Shown in pieces: positions 8,644 to 16,651 of a stretch of 64,000 bases of DNA. Location: assembly GCA_905215055.1 (NCBI GenBank), contig CAJMOH010000006.1, positions 24,412 through 88,411 of the forward strand. The letters run 5' to 3'. Below the pieces are notes generated by a model. It ran no database searches and was not told the origin of the DNA. It worked only from the letters and a program-made list of their open reading frames with translations. A program made the position numbers and the translations under genes. Each line of letters begins with the position of its first letter. The stretch's first letter is position 1. The DNA is from an uncultured bacterium. Lineage in GTDB: Bacteria > Bacillota > Clostridia > Oscillospirales > Acutalibacteraceae.

Positions 8644-9633
8644 GTGAAGGCGGCCTTATCGAAACAGCTTCCAAGGGCGCTGGGACTTTTCCTGGCCCTG
8701 ATGATGGCCTTCTACCTGGCGGTTCCGGCCTTGGCAGCCTATCCAGACCGGCCGGAAAACCAGTATGTGCTGGACGAGGCCGACGTGCTCTCGGAGGAAA
8801 CCGAACAGGAGATCATTTCACAAAACCAGACGCTGTTCCAGGAGGAGGGCGCCCAGATTGTGGTGGTGGCGGTGGACTTCCTGGACGGGGAGGACATTGC
8901 GGACTACGCTTACTCCCTGTTCAACATCTGGGGCATTGGCTCTCAGGAGCGGAACAACGGCCTGCTGCTGCTTTTGGCCATTGGCGAGGACAACTACTAC
9001 GCCATGGCCGGCTACGGCATAGAGGACTACTTTGACGGGGCCAAGCTTCAGGACATGCTGAACGAGTATCTGGAGCCGGATTTTGCCGCCCGGGATTACG
9101 ACGCCGGGGTGGAGAAATTCTTCCAGGCGGCTCTGTCGGAGATGGAGAGCTATTACGCAAACTACACGGACGAATACACGGATATGGAAGCCCCCGCGTA
9201 CGACGAGGACTACGATTCCTATGAGCCGGGCTTTGGCCAGAGGTTTGGGTCGTTCTTCAGCAGCCTGAGAATTTGGGCCGCGGGAGTTGTGATGATTGTT
9301 CTGGTCTTTTTGCTGATTGCCGTGATTCTGCGGGGCATGGGCGGCGGAGGTCCCCGCTCCGGCGGCGGTGGCGGCGGGGGCTTTTGGTCCGGGCTGTTCC
9401 TGGGCAACCTGCTGGGCCGCACCTACCGGCGGGGCTGGCGTCCCCCTCCGCCGCCTCCCCCTGGCGGCTTCGGCCCCAGAGGTCCCCGGCCTCCCCGGGG
9501 AGGGGGCGGCTTCGGCGGCTTTGGAGGCTTCCGCGGCGGCGGCTCCGGGGGCTTTGGCGGCGCTGGCCGCGGCGGCGGTGGCGGCTTCCACGGCGGCGGT
9601 GGCAGCCGCGGCGGCGGAGCCGGCAGGCGGTAA
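8644..9633 (+). CDS. TPM-domain (YgcG-like) membrane protein with Gly-rich tail
   Basis: The 329-residue protein contains a signal peptide ending near VPALAA, an extracytoplasmic TPM domain (VLDEADVLSEETEQEI, then AQIVVVAV, GIGSQERNNGLLLLLA and GYGIEDY), one transmembrane helix around residues 215-237, and a low-complexity tail of Gly, Arg, Phe and Pro. TPM domains occur in thylakoid photosystem II repair proteins and many bacterial envelope proteins. I favour GTG at 8644, well spaced from AAGGGGGG, over the overlapping ATG at 8626. It is the last gene of the xpaC operon. The Gly-rich end is usual for this family. Confidence 0.85.
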   Translation: MKAALSKQLPRALGLFLALMMAFYLAVPALAAYPDRPENQYVLDEADVLSEETEQEIISQNQTLFQEEGAQIVVVAVDFLDGEDIADYAYSLFNIWGIGSQERNNGLLLLLAIGEDNYYAMAGYGIEDYFDGAKLQDMLNEYLEPDFAARDYDAGVEKFFQAALSEMESYYANYTDEYTDMEAPAYDEDYDSYEPGFGQRFGSFFSSLRIWAAGVVMIVLVFLLIAVILRGMGGGGPRSGGGGGGGFWSGLFLGNLLGRTYRRGWRPPPPPPPGGFGPRGPRPPRGGGGFGGFGGFRGGGSGGFGGAGRGGGGGFHGGGGSRGGGAGRR

Positions 9634-9641
9634 CAGATTTC

Positions 9642-9840
9642 TTTGGAAAAGGACGTCCTCGTGTTTTGGGACGTCCTTTTCCAAAGCCGGCTTCGCTGGC
9701 ATTCCGTCCTTTCTTGAAAGAAAGGACCAAAGAACTTTCACATCGCGGGGCGGAGCGCAAGCCGCTCCTTTGCCCGGAATAAGCTACGGGTTTTGTGTCC
9801 GCGATTTTTCGCGGCGGGGGAGGGGGCAGCTGAGATGTCC
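9642..9840. repeat. Intergenic repeat block after the TPM gene
   Basis: The block opens with a perfect 17-bp inverted repeat (9642-9658 with 9669-9685, ten-base loop), which may terminate the TPM operon. Bases 9704-9812, read on the minus strand, match the repeat family found three times at 20.6-21.0 kb: CGCGGACACAAA, TCCGGGCAAAGG, CGCCCCGCG, then a self-complementary CTTTCTTTCAAGAAAG. Confidence 0.65.
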
Positions 9841-9877
9841 CCGTATAGAAGGCAGCCGCTGCCCAGAAAGGAGCGCC

Positions 9878-10543
9878 ATGAAACGATACTTTCTCTTCGA
9901 TTTGGACGGCACGGTGGCGGACAACGGGGAGGGCATTTTGAAGTCCGCCCAGTACGCGCTGGATGCCTTTGGCATTTACAACGAGCCGGAGGAGCGGCTG
10001 CGCCGGTTTGTAGGGCCTCCGCTGGATGCGTCCTTCCGGGAGTTTTACGGCTTCTCTCAGGAGCAGGCCCTGGCCGCGGTAGAAAAATACCGAGAGCGCT
10101 ACCGGGTGAAGGGCGTGTATGAAAACCAGCTGTATCCCGGCGTCAGAGAGCTGCTGGAATGCTTGTCTCAGCGGGCGGTGGTGTGCTTGGCCACCTCCAA
10201 GCCTCAGGTGTTCGCCAACACCATTTTAGAGATGGGGCAGGTGCTGCCCTTCTTCCAAGTGGTGGTGGGAGCGGAGCTGGACGGTTCCCGCACGGACAAG
10301 GCAGAGGTCATTCAGGCTGTGCTGGAGCGCCTGGGCAATCCCCCCAAGGAGCAGGCGGTGATGATCGGCGACCGAAAGCACGACATTCTGGGGGCCGGAA
10401 CAGCGGGAGTGGAATCCATCGGCGTCCGGTACGGCTTTGCCCCAGAGGGGGAGCTGGAAGCGGCCGGCGCCAAGTGGATTGTCTCCACCGTGGAGGAATT
10501 GAAAGCACTGTGTCTGACTCTTTGCGGGGAGGGCGGCGAGTAA
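9878..10543 (+). CDS. HAD-family hydrolase, phosphoglycolate phosphatase-like
   Basis: The 221-residue protein begins MKRYFLFDLDGTVADN (HAD motif I), followed by a helical cap, motif II ATSKPQVFAN, a Lys near SRTDKAEVI, and motif IV MIGDRKHDILGA, the arrangement of Gph/PpaX-type phosphatases. The ATG at 9878 follows GAAAGGAG. Likely substrates are small phosphate esters such as phosphoglycolate or pyrophosphate; sequence alone does not decide. It is isolated between a repeat block and a bidirectional terminator. Confidence 0.87.
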   Translation: MKRYFLFDLDGTVADNGEGILKSAQYALDAFGIYNEPEERLRRFVGPPLDASFREFYGFSQEQALAAVEKYRERYRVKGVYENQLYPGVRELLECLSQRAVVCLATSKPQVFANTILEMGQVLPFFQVVVGAELDGSRTDKAEVIQAVLERLGNPPKEQAVMIGDRKHDILGAGTAGVESIGVRYGFAPEGELEAAGAKWIVSTVEELKALCLTLCGEGGE

Positions 10544-10558
10544 GGCAAAGGCAAACGA

Positions 10559-10608
10559 GAAAAGGGTTTCGGTCCGGCCTGATAAAAGCCGGGCTCGAAA
10601 CCCTTTTT
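10559..10608. terminator. Bidirectional Rho-independent terminator
   Basis: An 11-bp stem AAAGGGTTTCG / CGAAACCCTTT (10561-10571 with 10596-10606) encloses a second GC stem. T-runs on both sides serve the plus-strand HAD gene and the minus-strand RHH gene. Confidence 0.85.
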
Positions 10609-10616
10609 GCTTGCGC

Positions 10617-10790
10617 TTATTCCTGTTCCTTATTTCCCTTTTTTCTCTTTTTCACGCACTCCGTCAGCAGATATTCAATCTGCCCGTTGATGGAGCGGAA
10701 ATCGTCCTCGGCCCAGGCCGCCAGGTCCTCCCACAGCTTGGGTGAGATCCGCAGCAGAATCTGCTTTTTGCCCTTTTCCTTTTGCTCCAT
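10617..10790 (-). CDS. Arc-like ribbon-helix-helix protein (57 aa)
   Basis: This small gene encodes 57 residues. The segment KKQILLRISPKLWEDLAAWA, followed by DDFRSINGQIEYLLTECV, fits the ribbon-helix-helix fold: one strand (ILLRISP) then two helices, the second with the S-xNxQIE-LL pattern typical of Arc-type repressors. Such proteins bind DNA as dimers. It starts at ATG 10790, 18 bases after the SPFH stop, and is almost certainly co-transcribed with it; this pairing recurs in Clostridia (recollection). A dyad over the SPFH promoter is a possible operator. Confidence 0.8.
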   Translation of the reverse strand: MEQKEKGKKQILLRISPKLWEDLAAWAEDDFRSINGQIEYLLTECVKKRKKGNKEQE

Positions 10791-10808
10791 TCCATCACTG
10801 CCTTTGGT

Positions 10809-11804
10809 TTAATAGATGGACCCGCTGTTCACAATGGGCTGGGCGTCCTTGTTGCCGCAGAGCACCACCAGCAGATTGGACACCATAGCGGCCTTGCGCT
10901 CTTCGTCCAGGTCTACAATGCGCTGGTCCTGAAGCTGCTCCAGAGCCATCTCCACCATGCCCACGGCGCCCTCCACAATCTTCTTCCGGGCGGCCACAAT
11001 GGCCTCCGCCTGCTGGCGCTGGAGCATGGCTGCGGCAATCTCCGGGGCGTAGGACAGATGGGTGATGCGCACCTCCAGAATCTCCAGCCCGGCAATGGCC
11101 ACCCGCTGCTGCAAATCCTGCTTCATCATGTCGGCGATCTCCTGGCTGCTGCCCCGCAGGGTCTTTTCCCCCTGGTCGTCGTCGTCCATCAGGTCGTAGG
11201 GGTACATCCGGGCGATGTTCCGGGTGGCGGAGTCGCACTGGGTGCCTAAAAACGTCCGGTAGTTCTGCACGTTGAACACCGCCTTGGTGGTGTCCACAAT
11301 CCGCCAGATGACAATGGTGCCGATAACGATGGGGTTGCCCCTCTCGTCATTGACGGTTTGCTTCTCGTTGTTCAGGGTCATGGTCTTGAGGGAGATCTTT
11401 TTATTGCTTCCCAGGCTCACTGTGGTGGAGCCGTTTAACGTGGTCATTGAGGCGGGGGCGGCCCCGGGGTTGATGCCCTCGCAGAAGGGGTTCACCCAGA
11501 AGTAGCCGTCCTTTTTCAGAGTGCCGTGATACTTGCCGAAGAGGGTCAGCACCAGGGCCTCGTTGGGGTTTAGAATCTTCAGCCCCGGCATGAGGAACAG
11601 GTCAAAGATAAGCACCAGCGCTCCGGCAATGGCAATGGCCACGGCGGCGCCCACGTTGGTGGAGGAAAGAAATACCGGCCCGCACACCATGGCGGCAATG
11701 CTGCCAAAGAACAGCACCAAGATCAAGGCCAGCATGGCAAAGCCGTTTTTTGTTTTTACCGGCTTTTCCGTATAGCGGTTGACGATTTTCTCTTGGTTTT
11801 CCAT
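10809..11804 (-). CDS. SPFH/band 7 domain membrane protein
   Basis: The 331-residue protein has two adjacent N-terminal transmembrane helices (about residues 21-45 and 50-72) and a band 7/SPFH domain. Conserved pieces are LNPNEALVLTLFGKYHGTL, VNPF and IVIWRIVDTTKAVFNV, followed by the Ala/Glu-rich helical region AAAMLQRQQAEAIVAARKKIVEGAV. SPFH proteins oligomerise at membranes and organise lipid microdomains or regulate proteases. The ATG at 11804 follows AAAGGAGTG. A consensus promoter drives it together with the RHH gene. Confidence 0.9.
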   Translation of the reverse strand: MENQEKIVNRYTEKPVKTKNGFAMLALILVLFFGSIAAMVCGPVFLSSTNVGAAVAIAIAGALVLIFDLFLMPGLKILNPNEALVLTLFGKYHGTLKKDGYFWVNPFCEGINPGAAPASMTTLNGSTTVSLGSNKKISLKTMTLNNEKQTVNDERGNPIVIGTIVIWRIVDTTKAVFNVQNYRTFLGTQCDSATRNIARMYPYDLMDDDDQGEKTLRGSSQEIADMMKQDLQQRVAIAGLEILEVRITHLSYAPEIAAAMLQRQQAEAIVAARKKIVEGAVGMVEMALEQLQDQRIVDLDEERKAAMVSNLLVVLCGNKDAQPIVNSGSIY

Positions 11805-11834
11805 TCAATAACACTCCTTTTCAAGCTTTCTGTT

Positions 11835-11870
11835 TGATAGCATTATACTATCATTTTGAAACATTGTCAA
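11835..11870 (-). promoter_or_regulatory. Consensus sigma-A promoter with overlapping dyad for SPFH-RHH
   Basis: Minus strand: -35 TTGACA (11865-11870), 17-base spacer, -10 TATAAT (11842-11847), a perfect consensus. The palindrome TGATAG-N7-CTATCA (11835-11853) is centred on the -10 and is a plausible repressor site. Confidence 0.8.
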
Positions 11871-11910
11871 GGAGGGGCGGGGAATTTTTCCCGCCTTTTT
11901 CCGGGGCGGC

Positions 11911-11939
11911 TTGCGCTTCTTCCCAAAAGGATTTATAAT
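11911..11939 (+). promoter_or_regulatory. Sigma-A promoter for the metallo-hydrolase gene
   Basis: -35 TTGCGC (11911-11916), 17-base spacer, -10 TATAAT (11934-11939), 31 bases before the ATG. Confidence 0.7.
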
Positions 11940-11969
11940 GAAAAAAACAGAGAGCGAGGAGGAGTTTTT

Positions 11970-12818
11970 ATGCCATTTGATTTCAAAACGCCCTTTCAGG
12001 CCCGGCGTCTTCCCAACCGGGTGACGGAGATCACCGATCCCTCGGGGGTCCACTGCTTTTTGGTGGAAGGAGAAACGCAGGCTGTGCTGATTGACACCAT
12101 GACCGGCATTCGGGGCCTGAAGAAGTTTGTGTCCACCCTGACGGACCTGCCCGTCCAGGTGGCGCTGACCCACGGCCACATGGACCACGCGGGGGGCGTA
12201 TTTGAGTTTGGCCGGTGCGCCCTTCATCCGGCGGATATTCCCATGCTGGACGGCCGCACCCTGCCCGCCAGGATGGGCTATGTCCGGGGACAGCTTCAGG
12301 CTCAGGGAGAGACAGACCTGCCGGACGAAACCGCCTTTGTGCCGGACAGCCCGGTGGAGTTTTCCGCCCTGCAAGCCGGGGACAGGCTGGACCTGGGAGG
12401 CAGAGCCTTGGAGGTGCTTTTTGTGCCGGGACACACCAAGGGTTCCCTGTGCTACCTGGATCCGGACTCGGGAGATTTCTTTGCCGGGGACGCCTGCAAC
12501 AACAATACCCTGGTGATGATGGACACCTCCGCCACCATTGAGGAATATTTGCGGGCTCTGCTGGACCTGAAGGAGCGCCAGCCGGAAATCCAGCGGTTTT
12601 ACCTGTTCCACGGTCCCAGCCTGCAGGAGAAAACCTGCATAGACGACAACATTCAGTGCTGCTGGGAAATTCTGGCGGGTACGGACGACCACATTCCCGT
12701 GGAGTTTCTGGGCCGCACCGGATATTTGGCCAAGGAGCGCCTGCCGGGTCAGTTTGTCCGAAAGGACGGAGGGTTTGGAAACATCATGTACACCCCGGAG
12801 CGGGTTCGCCGGGGCTGA
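11970..12818 (+). CDS. Metallo-beta-lactamase-fold metallo-hydrolase
   Basis: The 282-residue protein shows the MBL zinc-binding pattern: THGHMDHAGG (HxHxDH), a downstream His in VPGHTKGSLCYL, the bridging Asp in FAGDACNNN, and a C-terminal His in FHGPS. The family covers glyoxalase II-like thioesterases, lactonases and phosphodiesterases, so the substrate cannot be specified. The ATG at 11970 follows AGGAGGAG; upstream in-frame codons overlap the promoter. A P-loop kinase-like gene follows 15 bases after it and is probably co-transcribed. Confidence 0.87.
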   Translation: MPFDFKTPFQARRLPNRVTEITDPSGVHCFLVEGETQAVLIDTMTGIRGLKKFVSTLTDLPVQVALTHGHMDHAGGVFEFGRCALHPADIPMLDGRTLPARMGYVRGQLQAQGETDLPDETAFVPDSPVEFSALQAGDRLDLGGRALEVLFVPGHTKGSLCYLDPDSGDFFAGDACNNNTLVMMDTSATIEEYLRALLDLKERQPEIQRFYLFHGPSLQEKTCIDDNIQCCWEILAGTDDHIPVEFLGRTGYLAKERLPGQFVRKDGGFGNIMYTPERVRRG

Positions 12819-12833
12819 GCGCGGGAGGCCGGT

Positions 12834-13340
12834 ATGAAGCAGCTTTACATCATTGGCGGTCCCATGGGGGTGGGGAAAACCACCGTTTGCCGGGAGCTGA
12901 AGGCCCTGACCGCCCCTTGTGCCTTTCTGGACGGGGACTGGTGCTGGGACATGGAGCCGTTCCAGGTAACCCCGGAGACCACGGCAATGGTCCAGGAGAA
13001 TATCGCCTTTCTGCTGGGGCAGTTTCTCCGCTGCTCCGCCTACGAGACAGTGATTTTCTGCTGGGTTCTGCACCAGCAGGAGATTGTGGACAGCCTGCTC
13101 CGGCAGCTTCCCTTGGAGGGGGTGCGGGTCCACGGGGTTTCCCTGCTGGCCAGGCCGGAAACGCTGAAGGAGCGCATTGGCAAGGATGTGGCCGCGGGGC
13201 TGCGCTCCTGGGACGTGCTGGAGCGGTCCTTGCAGCGGCTGCCTCTGTATGAAAGCATGTCCACCCAAAAGCTGTGGGTGGACGGTCTGACGCCCCGGCA
13301 GGCCGCTCAAAGGCTGGCGGCTCTGGGGCAGGAGCCGTAA
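12834..13340 (+). CDS. P-loop nucleotide kinase-like protein
   Basis: The 168-residue protein starts MKQLYIIGGPMGVGKTTVCREL, a Walker A P-loop at residues 8-16, followed by FLDGDWCWDM, which resembles the acceptor/Walker B region of AAA_33-type small-molecule kinases such as shikimate or gluconate kinase relatives. The C-terminal Arg-rich segment KERIGKDVAAGLR could be a lid. The substrate is unknown. It follows the MBL hydrolase and is closed by a terminator shared with hydF. Confidence 0.75.
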   Translation: MKQLYIIGGPMGVGKTTVCRELKALTAPCAFLDGDWCWDMEPFQVTPETTAMVQENIAFLLGQFLRCSAYETVIFCWVLHQQEIVDSLLRQLPLEGVRVHGVSLLARPETLKERIGKDVAAGLRSWDVLERSLQRLPLYESMSTQKLWVDGLTPRQAAQRLAALGQEP

Positions 13341-13344
13341 GGCG

Positions 13345-13386
13345 CAAAAAAGGACGTTCAAGGCAGGCTTGAGCGTCCTTTTTTAT
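13345..13386. terminator. Bidirectional terminator between the P-loop gene and hydF
   Basis: Stem GGACG-TTCAAG / CTTGAG-CGTCC (13352-13378) with AAAAAA before and TTTTTT after, so it can end transcription in both directions. Confidence 0.85.
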
Positions 13387-13397
13387 ATATGGAATTG

Positions 13398-14597
13398 TTA
13401 CGGCAGCAGGGCGTGCAGGTCGGGAAACAGCTCCACGCTGCGCTTGAGAATTCCCTTTAAATGGGCGATGGTGATGCCGTAGTTGGTAAAGGGTACGCCC
13501 GCGTCCCCGGCGGTTTTCCGGCGGTAGTCCATCTCCCGGCCGTTGAGCATGCAGCCCCCGCAGTGGATGACCAGCTTGTAGGGAGACAAATCTTCGGGGA
13601 AGTCCCGGCCGGAGGAGTGCTCCAGCTCCAGGTCCTTGCCGGTGTACTCCCTCAGCCACTTGGGAATTTTCACCGTGCCAATGTCCTCGCACTGGCGGTG
13701 ATGAGTGCAGCCCTCGGCAATGAGTACCCGGTCCCCGTCCTGAAGCCGGTCGATGGCGGCCACGCCCCGGACAGCGTCCTCCAGAAAGCCCTTGTACCGG
13801 GCCATCAAAATGGAGAAGGAGGTCAGGGGGATGTCCTTGGGGGTGTCCCGGTCCACCTGGGCAAAGGCCTGGCTGTCGGTGATGACCATGCGGGGTTTGA
13901 CCGCCAGCTTTTCCAGGGTGGGGGCCAGGGTGTTTTCCTTCACCACAACGGCGGTGCAGTCCGCGTCCAGCACGTCCCGGATGGTTTGCTGCTGGGGCAG
14001 AATCAGCCTTCCCTTGGGGGCGGCGCTGTCAATGGGAGTGACCAGCACCACCAGGTCCCCCGGGGTGAGCAGGTCTCCCACCAGACGCTTGTCCTCCGCC
14101 TGAGAGCGGGTCAGCCGGGCAATGCGCTCCTTCAGCTCCTCAATGCCCTCTCTTGTCACGGCGCTGACAGCCAGCTGATTTTCCCCCAGCTGGGGAGCGG
14201 CCCCCAGGTCGCTTTTGTTGTAGGCGATCAGATAGGGGATGCCCTTCTGCTGGAACAGGGCGATAAGCTCCTGGTCCGCGGGAGTCATGCCCTGGGTGGC
14301 GTCCACCACCAGCACGGCGCAGTCCGCCCGGTTGAGAATCTGCTTGGTGCGCTTCACCCGCAGCTCTCCCAGAGCGCCCTCGTCGTCAAATCCAGGGGTA
14401 TCGATGATGACCACCGGCCCCATAGGCAGCAGCTCCATAGATTTCATCACCGGGTCGGTGGTGGTACCCTTCACGTTGGACACCACGGAAAGCTCTTGGT
14501 TTGTCACAGCGTTGACCACGCTGGACTTGCCCGCGTTTCTCCGGCCGAAAAAGCCGATGTGTACCCTCTCAGCGGAGGGGGTGTCGTTTAAGCTCAT
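13398..14597 (-). CDS. hydF: [FeFe]-hydrogenase H-cluster maturation GTPase HydF
   Basis: The 399-residue protein has an N-terminal Ras-like GTPase domain (GRRNAGKSSVVNAV P-loop; GTTTDPV; DTPGFDDEG; NKSD), a dimerisation domain, and a C-terminal cluster-binding domain with CTHHRQC and HCGGC, the HydF [4Fe-4S] ligand pattern. HydF is the scaffold on which the 2Fe subcluster is assembled before delivery to hydrogenase. The ATG at 14597 follows AAGGAGG. It is the last gene of the hydE-hydG-hydF series; a 500-base repeat block separates it from hydG. Confidence 0.97.
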   Translation of the reverse strand: MSLNDTPSAERVHIGFFGRRNAGKSSVVNAVTNQELSVVSNVKGTTTDPVMKSMELLPMGPVVIIDTPGFDDEGALGELRVKRTKQILNRADCAVLVVDATQGMTPADQELIALFQQKGIPYLIAYNKSDLGAAPQLGENQLAVSAVTREGIEELKERIARLTRSQAEDKRLVGDLLTPGDLVVLVTPIDSAAPKGRLILPQQQTIRDVLDADCTAVVVKENTLAPTLEKLAVKPRMVITDSQAFAQVDRDTPKDIPLTSFSILMARYKGFLEDAVRGVAAIDRLQDGDRVLIAEGCTHHRQCEDIGTVKIPKWLREYTGKDLELEHSSGRDFPEDLSPYKLVIHCGGCMLNGREMDYRRKTAGDAGVPFTNYGITIAHLKGILKRSVELFPDLHALLP

Positions 14598-14624
14598 GTG
14601 TATACCTCCTTGCCCAGTGCCTGG

Positions 14625-15100
14625 GCTGTCTCTTCGCGCCCTGGGGCGGCGGCGAAACGCCGCGCCTGTGCAGGACGATAACGCACGTCCGCGCCGGTGG
14701 CTTCACTGAGACCTTCCCGCCTTTGCGGTACGCAAATAGGCGGCGTGTCCAGTCCGGCCACGGACCGGCATGCCTGGGGTGCGACCCCCGCCCTTGCGGA
14801 ACGCAAGAGGGCGGCTTGGCCAGTCCGGCCACGCACCGGCGGAGTGCCTCCGCTGTCTCTTCACGCCCTGGGGCGGCGGCGAAACGCCGCGCCTGTGCAG
14901 GACGATAACGCACGTCCGCGCCGGTGGCTTCACTGAGACCTTCCCGCCTTTGCGGTACGCAAATAGGCGGCGTGTCCAGTCCGGCCACGGACCGGCTCCT
15001 TTCCCCCAGCAAACGGCCCCTCCCGCGCAAGCGAGTTTGCGTCCTGATAATTGCCCGGGCGCTCATAGCGCCCGCCCCGCGACTCGTCCCGCCGGGGACA
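14625..15100. repeat. Repeat block between hydF and hydG, with a tandem 145-bp duplication
   Basis: Bases 14625-14769 recur at 14852-14996 (period 227) with one difference by eye, G to A in the TCTTCGCGCC segment. Between them is a related 82-base unit. The right end holds a conserved module running from CCCGCGCAAGCGAG through CGTCCTGATAATTGCCC to a GGGCGCT-AGCGCCC hairpin. The same modules occur at 16.8-17.3 and 30.4-30.8 kb. No gene was found in this 509-base gap. Confidence 0.85.
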
Positions 15101-15106
15101 CCCGGC

Positions 15107-16522
15107 TTAAAACCGGAAGTCCCGAATGCCCTGCTCAATCTTCTCCAGGTGGTCCTTGCAGATCTCCTTGACCTTCTCCTTGGGAATGTTCTCCAGCTCC
15201 GCCTGGATCAGCTTCTCCCCAATGGCCTTGGTCTCCGGGGCGGCGTAGTCCATCAGGTACTCCTTCAAGGTCATCAGGGCGTTGGGATGGCAGCAGTTTT
15301 GAATCTGCCCGCTCTTGCACAGGCTCATAAAGCGGTCGCCGGTGCGGCCCTCCCGGTAACAGGCGGTGCAGAAGGAGGGAATATATCCCAGCTCCATCAG
15401 CCATTTCACCACTTCATCCAGGGTGCGGTTGTCGCTGACGTCGAACTGCTCGGTGTCGTGAGGACGCTCCTCCTCGGTGTAGCCGCCCACGCTGGTGCGG
15501 CTGCCGCCGGACACCTGGGAGATGCCCAGATGCAGCGCCCGCTCCCGGACGGACTGGTTTTCCCGGGTGGACATAATCATGCCGGTGTAGGGCACCGCCA
15601 CCCGGATGCAGGCGCAGATCTTCAGGAAGGTGTCGTCGTCAATGCCGTTGTCAAACTCGTCGGGGTCGATGTCGTCGGCGTGCTTTACCCGAGGCACGCT
15701 GATGGTGTGAGGTCCCACTCCGTGGACAGCCTCCAGGTGCTCGGCGTGCATCAGCAGCCCGGCGAACTCATAGCGGTACAGTTCCAGGCCGAAGAGCACC
15801 CCCAGGCCCACGTCGTCAATGCCGCCCTCCATAGCCCGGTCCATAGCCTCGGTGTGATAGCAGTAGTTGCTCTTGGGGCCGGTGGGATGCAGGTGCTCGT
15901 AGCTCTCCTTGTGATAGGTCTCCTGGAACAGAACATAGGTGCCAATGCCCGCCTCCTTCAGCTTGCGGTAATTCTCCACGGTGGTGGCGGCGATGTTCAC
16001 GTTCACCCGGCGGATGGCACCGTTTTTGTGCTTGATGGAGTAGATGGTGTGGATGCAGTCCAGCACATACTCAATGGGGCAGTTGACAGGGTCCTCGCCG
16101 GTCTCGATGGCCAGGCGCTTGTGGCCCATGTCCTGCAAGGCGATGACCTCCTTTTCCACCTCTTCCTGGGTCAGCTTTTTCCGGGGGATGTGCTTGTTCT
16201 TCTGATGGTAGGGACAGTACAGGCAGCCGTTGACGCAGTAGTTGGACAGATACAGCGGCGCGAAGATGACAATGCGGTTGCCGTAGAAATCCTTTTTGAT
16301 CTGCTCGGCCAGGGCGTACAGCTCCTGAACCTTTTCAGGGATGTCGCAGGCCAGCAGCACAGAGGCCTCCCGGTGGGACAGGCCCTTGCGCTCCCGGGCC
16401 TTGTTCAGAATCTGGTCGATCAGCTCCAGGTTGTCCTTGTTCTCGTCGGCATAGGCCAGGGTGTCCAGGATTTCCTGGTGGTCGATAAATTCCTCGGCTT
16501 TCAGTGACTTAGGGTTGTACAT
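15107..16522 (-). CDS. hydG: [FeFe]-hydrogenase maturase HydG (radical SAM tyrosine lyase)
   Basis: The 471-residue protein carries the radical SAM motif CVNGCLYC (CX3CX2C) near residue 96 and, at the C-terminus, CTAC followed 22 residues later by a further Cys, the auxiliary cluster motif specific to HydG. HydG cleaves tyrosine to supply the CO and cyanide ligands of the H-cluster. The ATG at 16522 follows GAAAGGATG. An array of five operator-like repeats lies 130-300 bases upstream, and repeat blocks flank the gene on both sides. Confidence 0.97.
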   Translation of the reverse strand: MYNPKSLKAEEFIDHQEILDTLAYADENKDNLELIDQILNKARERKGLSHREASVLLACDIPEKVQELYALAEQIKKDFYGNRIVIFAPLYLSNYCVNGCLYCPYHQKNKHIPRKKLTQEEVEKEVIALQDMGHKRLAIETGEDPVNCPIEYVLDCIHTIYSIKHKNGAIRRVNVNIAATTVENYRKLKEAGIGTYVLFQETYHKESYEHLHPTGPKSNYCYHTEAMDRAMEGGIDDVGLGVLFGLELYRYEFAGLLMHAEHLEAVHGVGPHTISVPRVKHADDIDPDEFDNGIDDDTFLKICACIRVAVPYTGMIMSTRENQSVRERALHLGISQVSGGSRTSVGGYTEEERPHDTEQFDVSDNRTLDEVVKWLMELGYIPSFCTACYREGRTGDRFMSLCKSGQIQNCCHPNALMTLKEYLMDYAAPETKAIGEKLIQAELENIPKEKVKEICKDHLEKIEQGIRDFRF

Positions 16523-16651
16523 AGAACATTCATCCTTTCTTTTGGGTCAGAAACACTTTCCCATCAGTTCTAAAAAATAGATCCAAAGGGGGAATTTTCC
16601 CCCGAATTGGCAATGCTTCCTCTGCTCACTTGCCCACTTGAAATCCAAAAC

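Noticed and set aside
6779..8674. 631-codon open frame on the minus strand opposite telA
   Set aside because: It is His/Leu/Gly/Gln-rich without any family pattern, a typical antisense artefact of high-GC coding sequence on the other strand.
9642..9685. Perfect 17-bp inverted repeat as a phage or integrase attachment site
   Set aside because: There is no integrase or element boundary, and its position right after the TPM stop suits a transcription terminator or repeat hairpin.
14625..14996. Direct repeats considered as a CRISPR array
   Set aside because: Units are 145 bases long with only two copies and no short spacers; no cas genes occur nearby.
14594..15138. Open frames of 76 to 189 codons in the hydF-hydG repeat block
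   Set aside because: They arise from the GC-rich repeat in several frames at once and show the same peptide twice because of the tandem duplication; no ribosome-binding sites.
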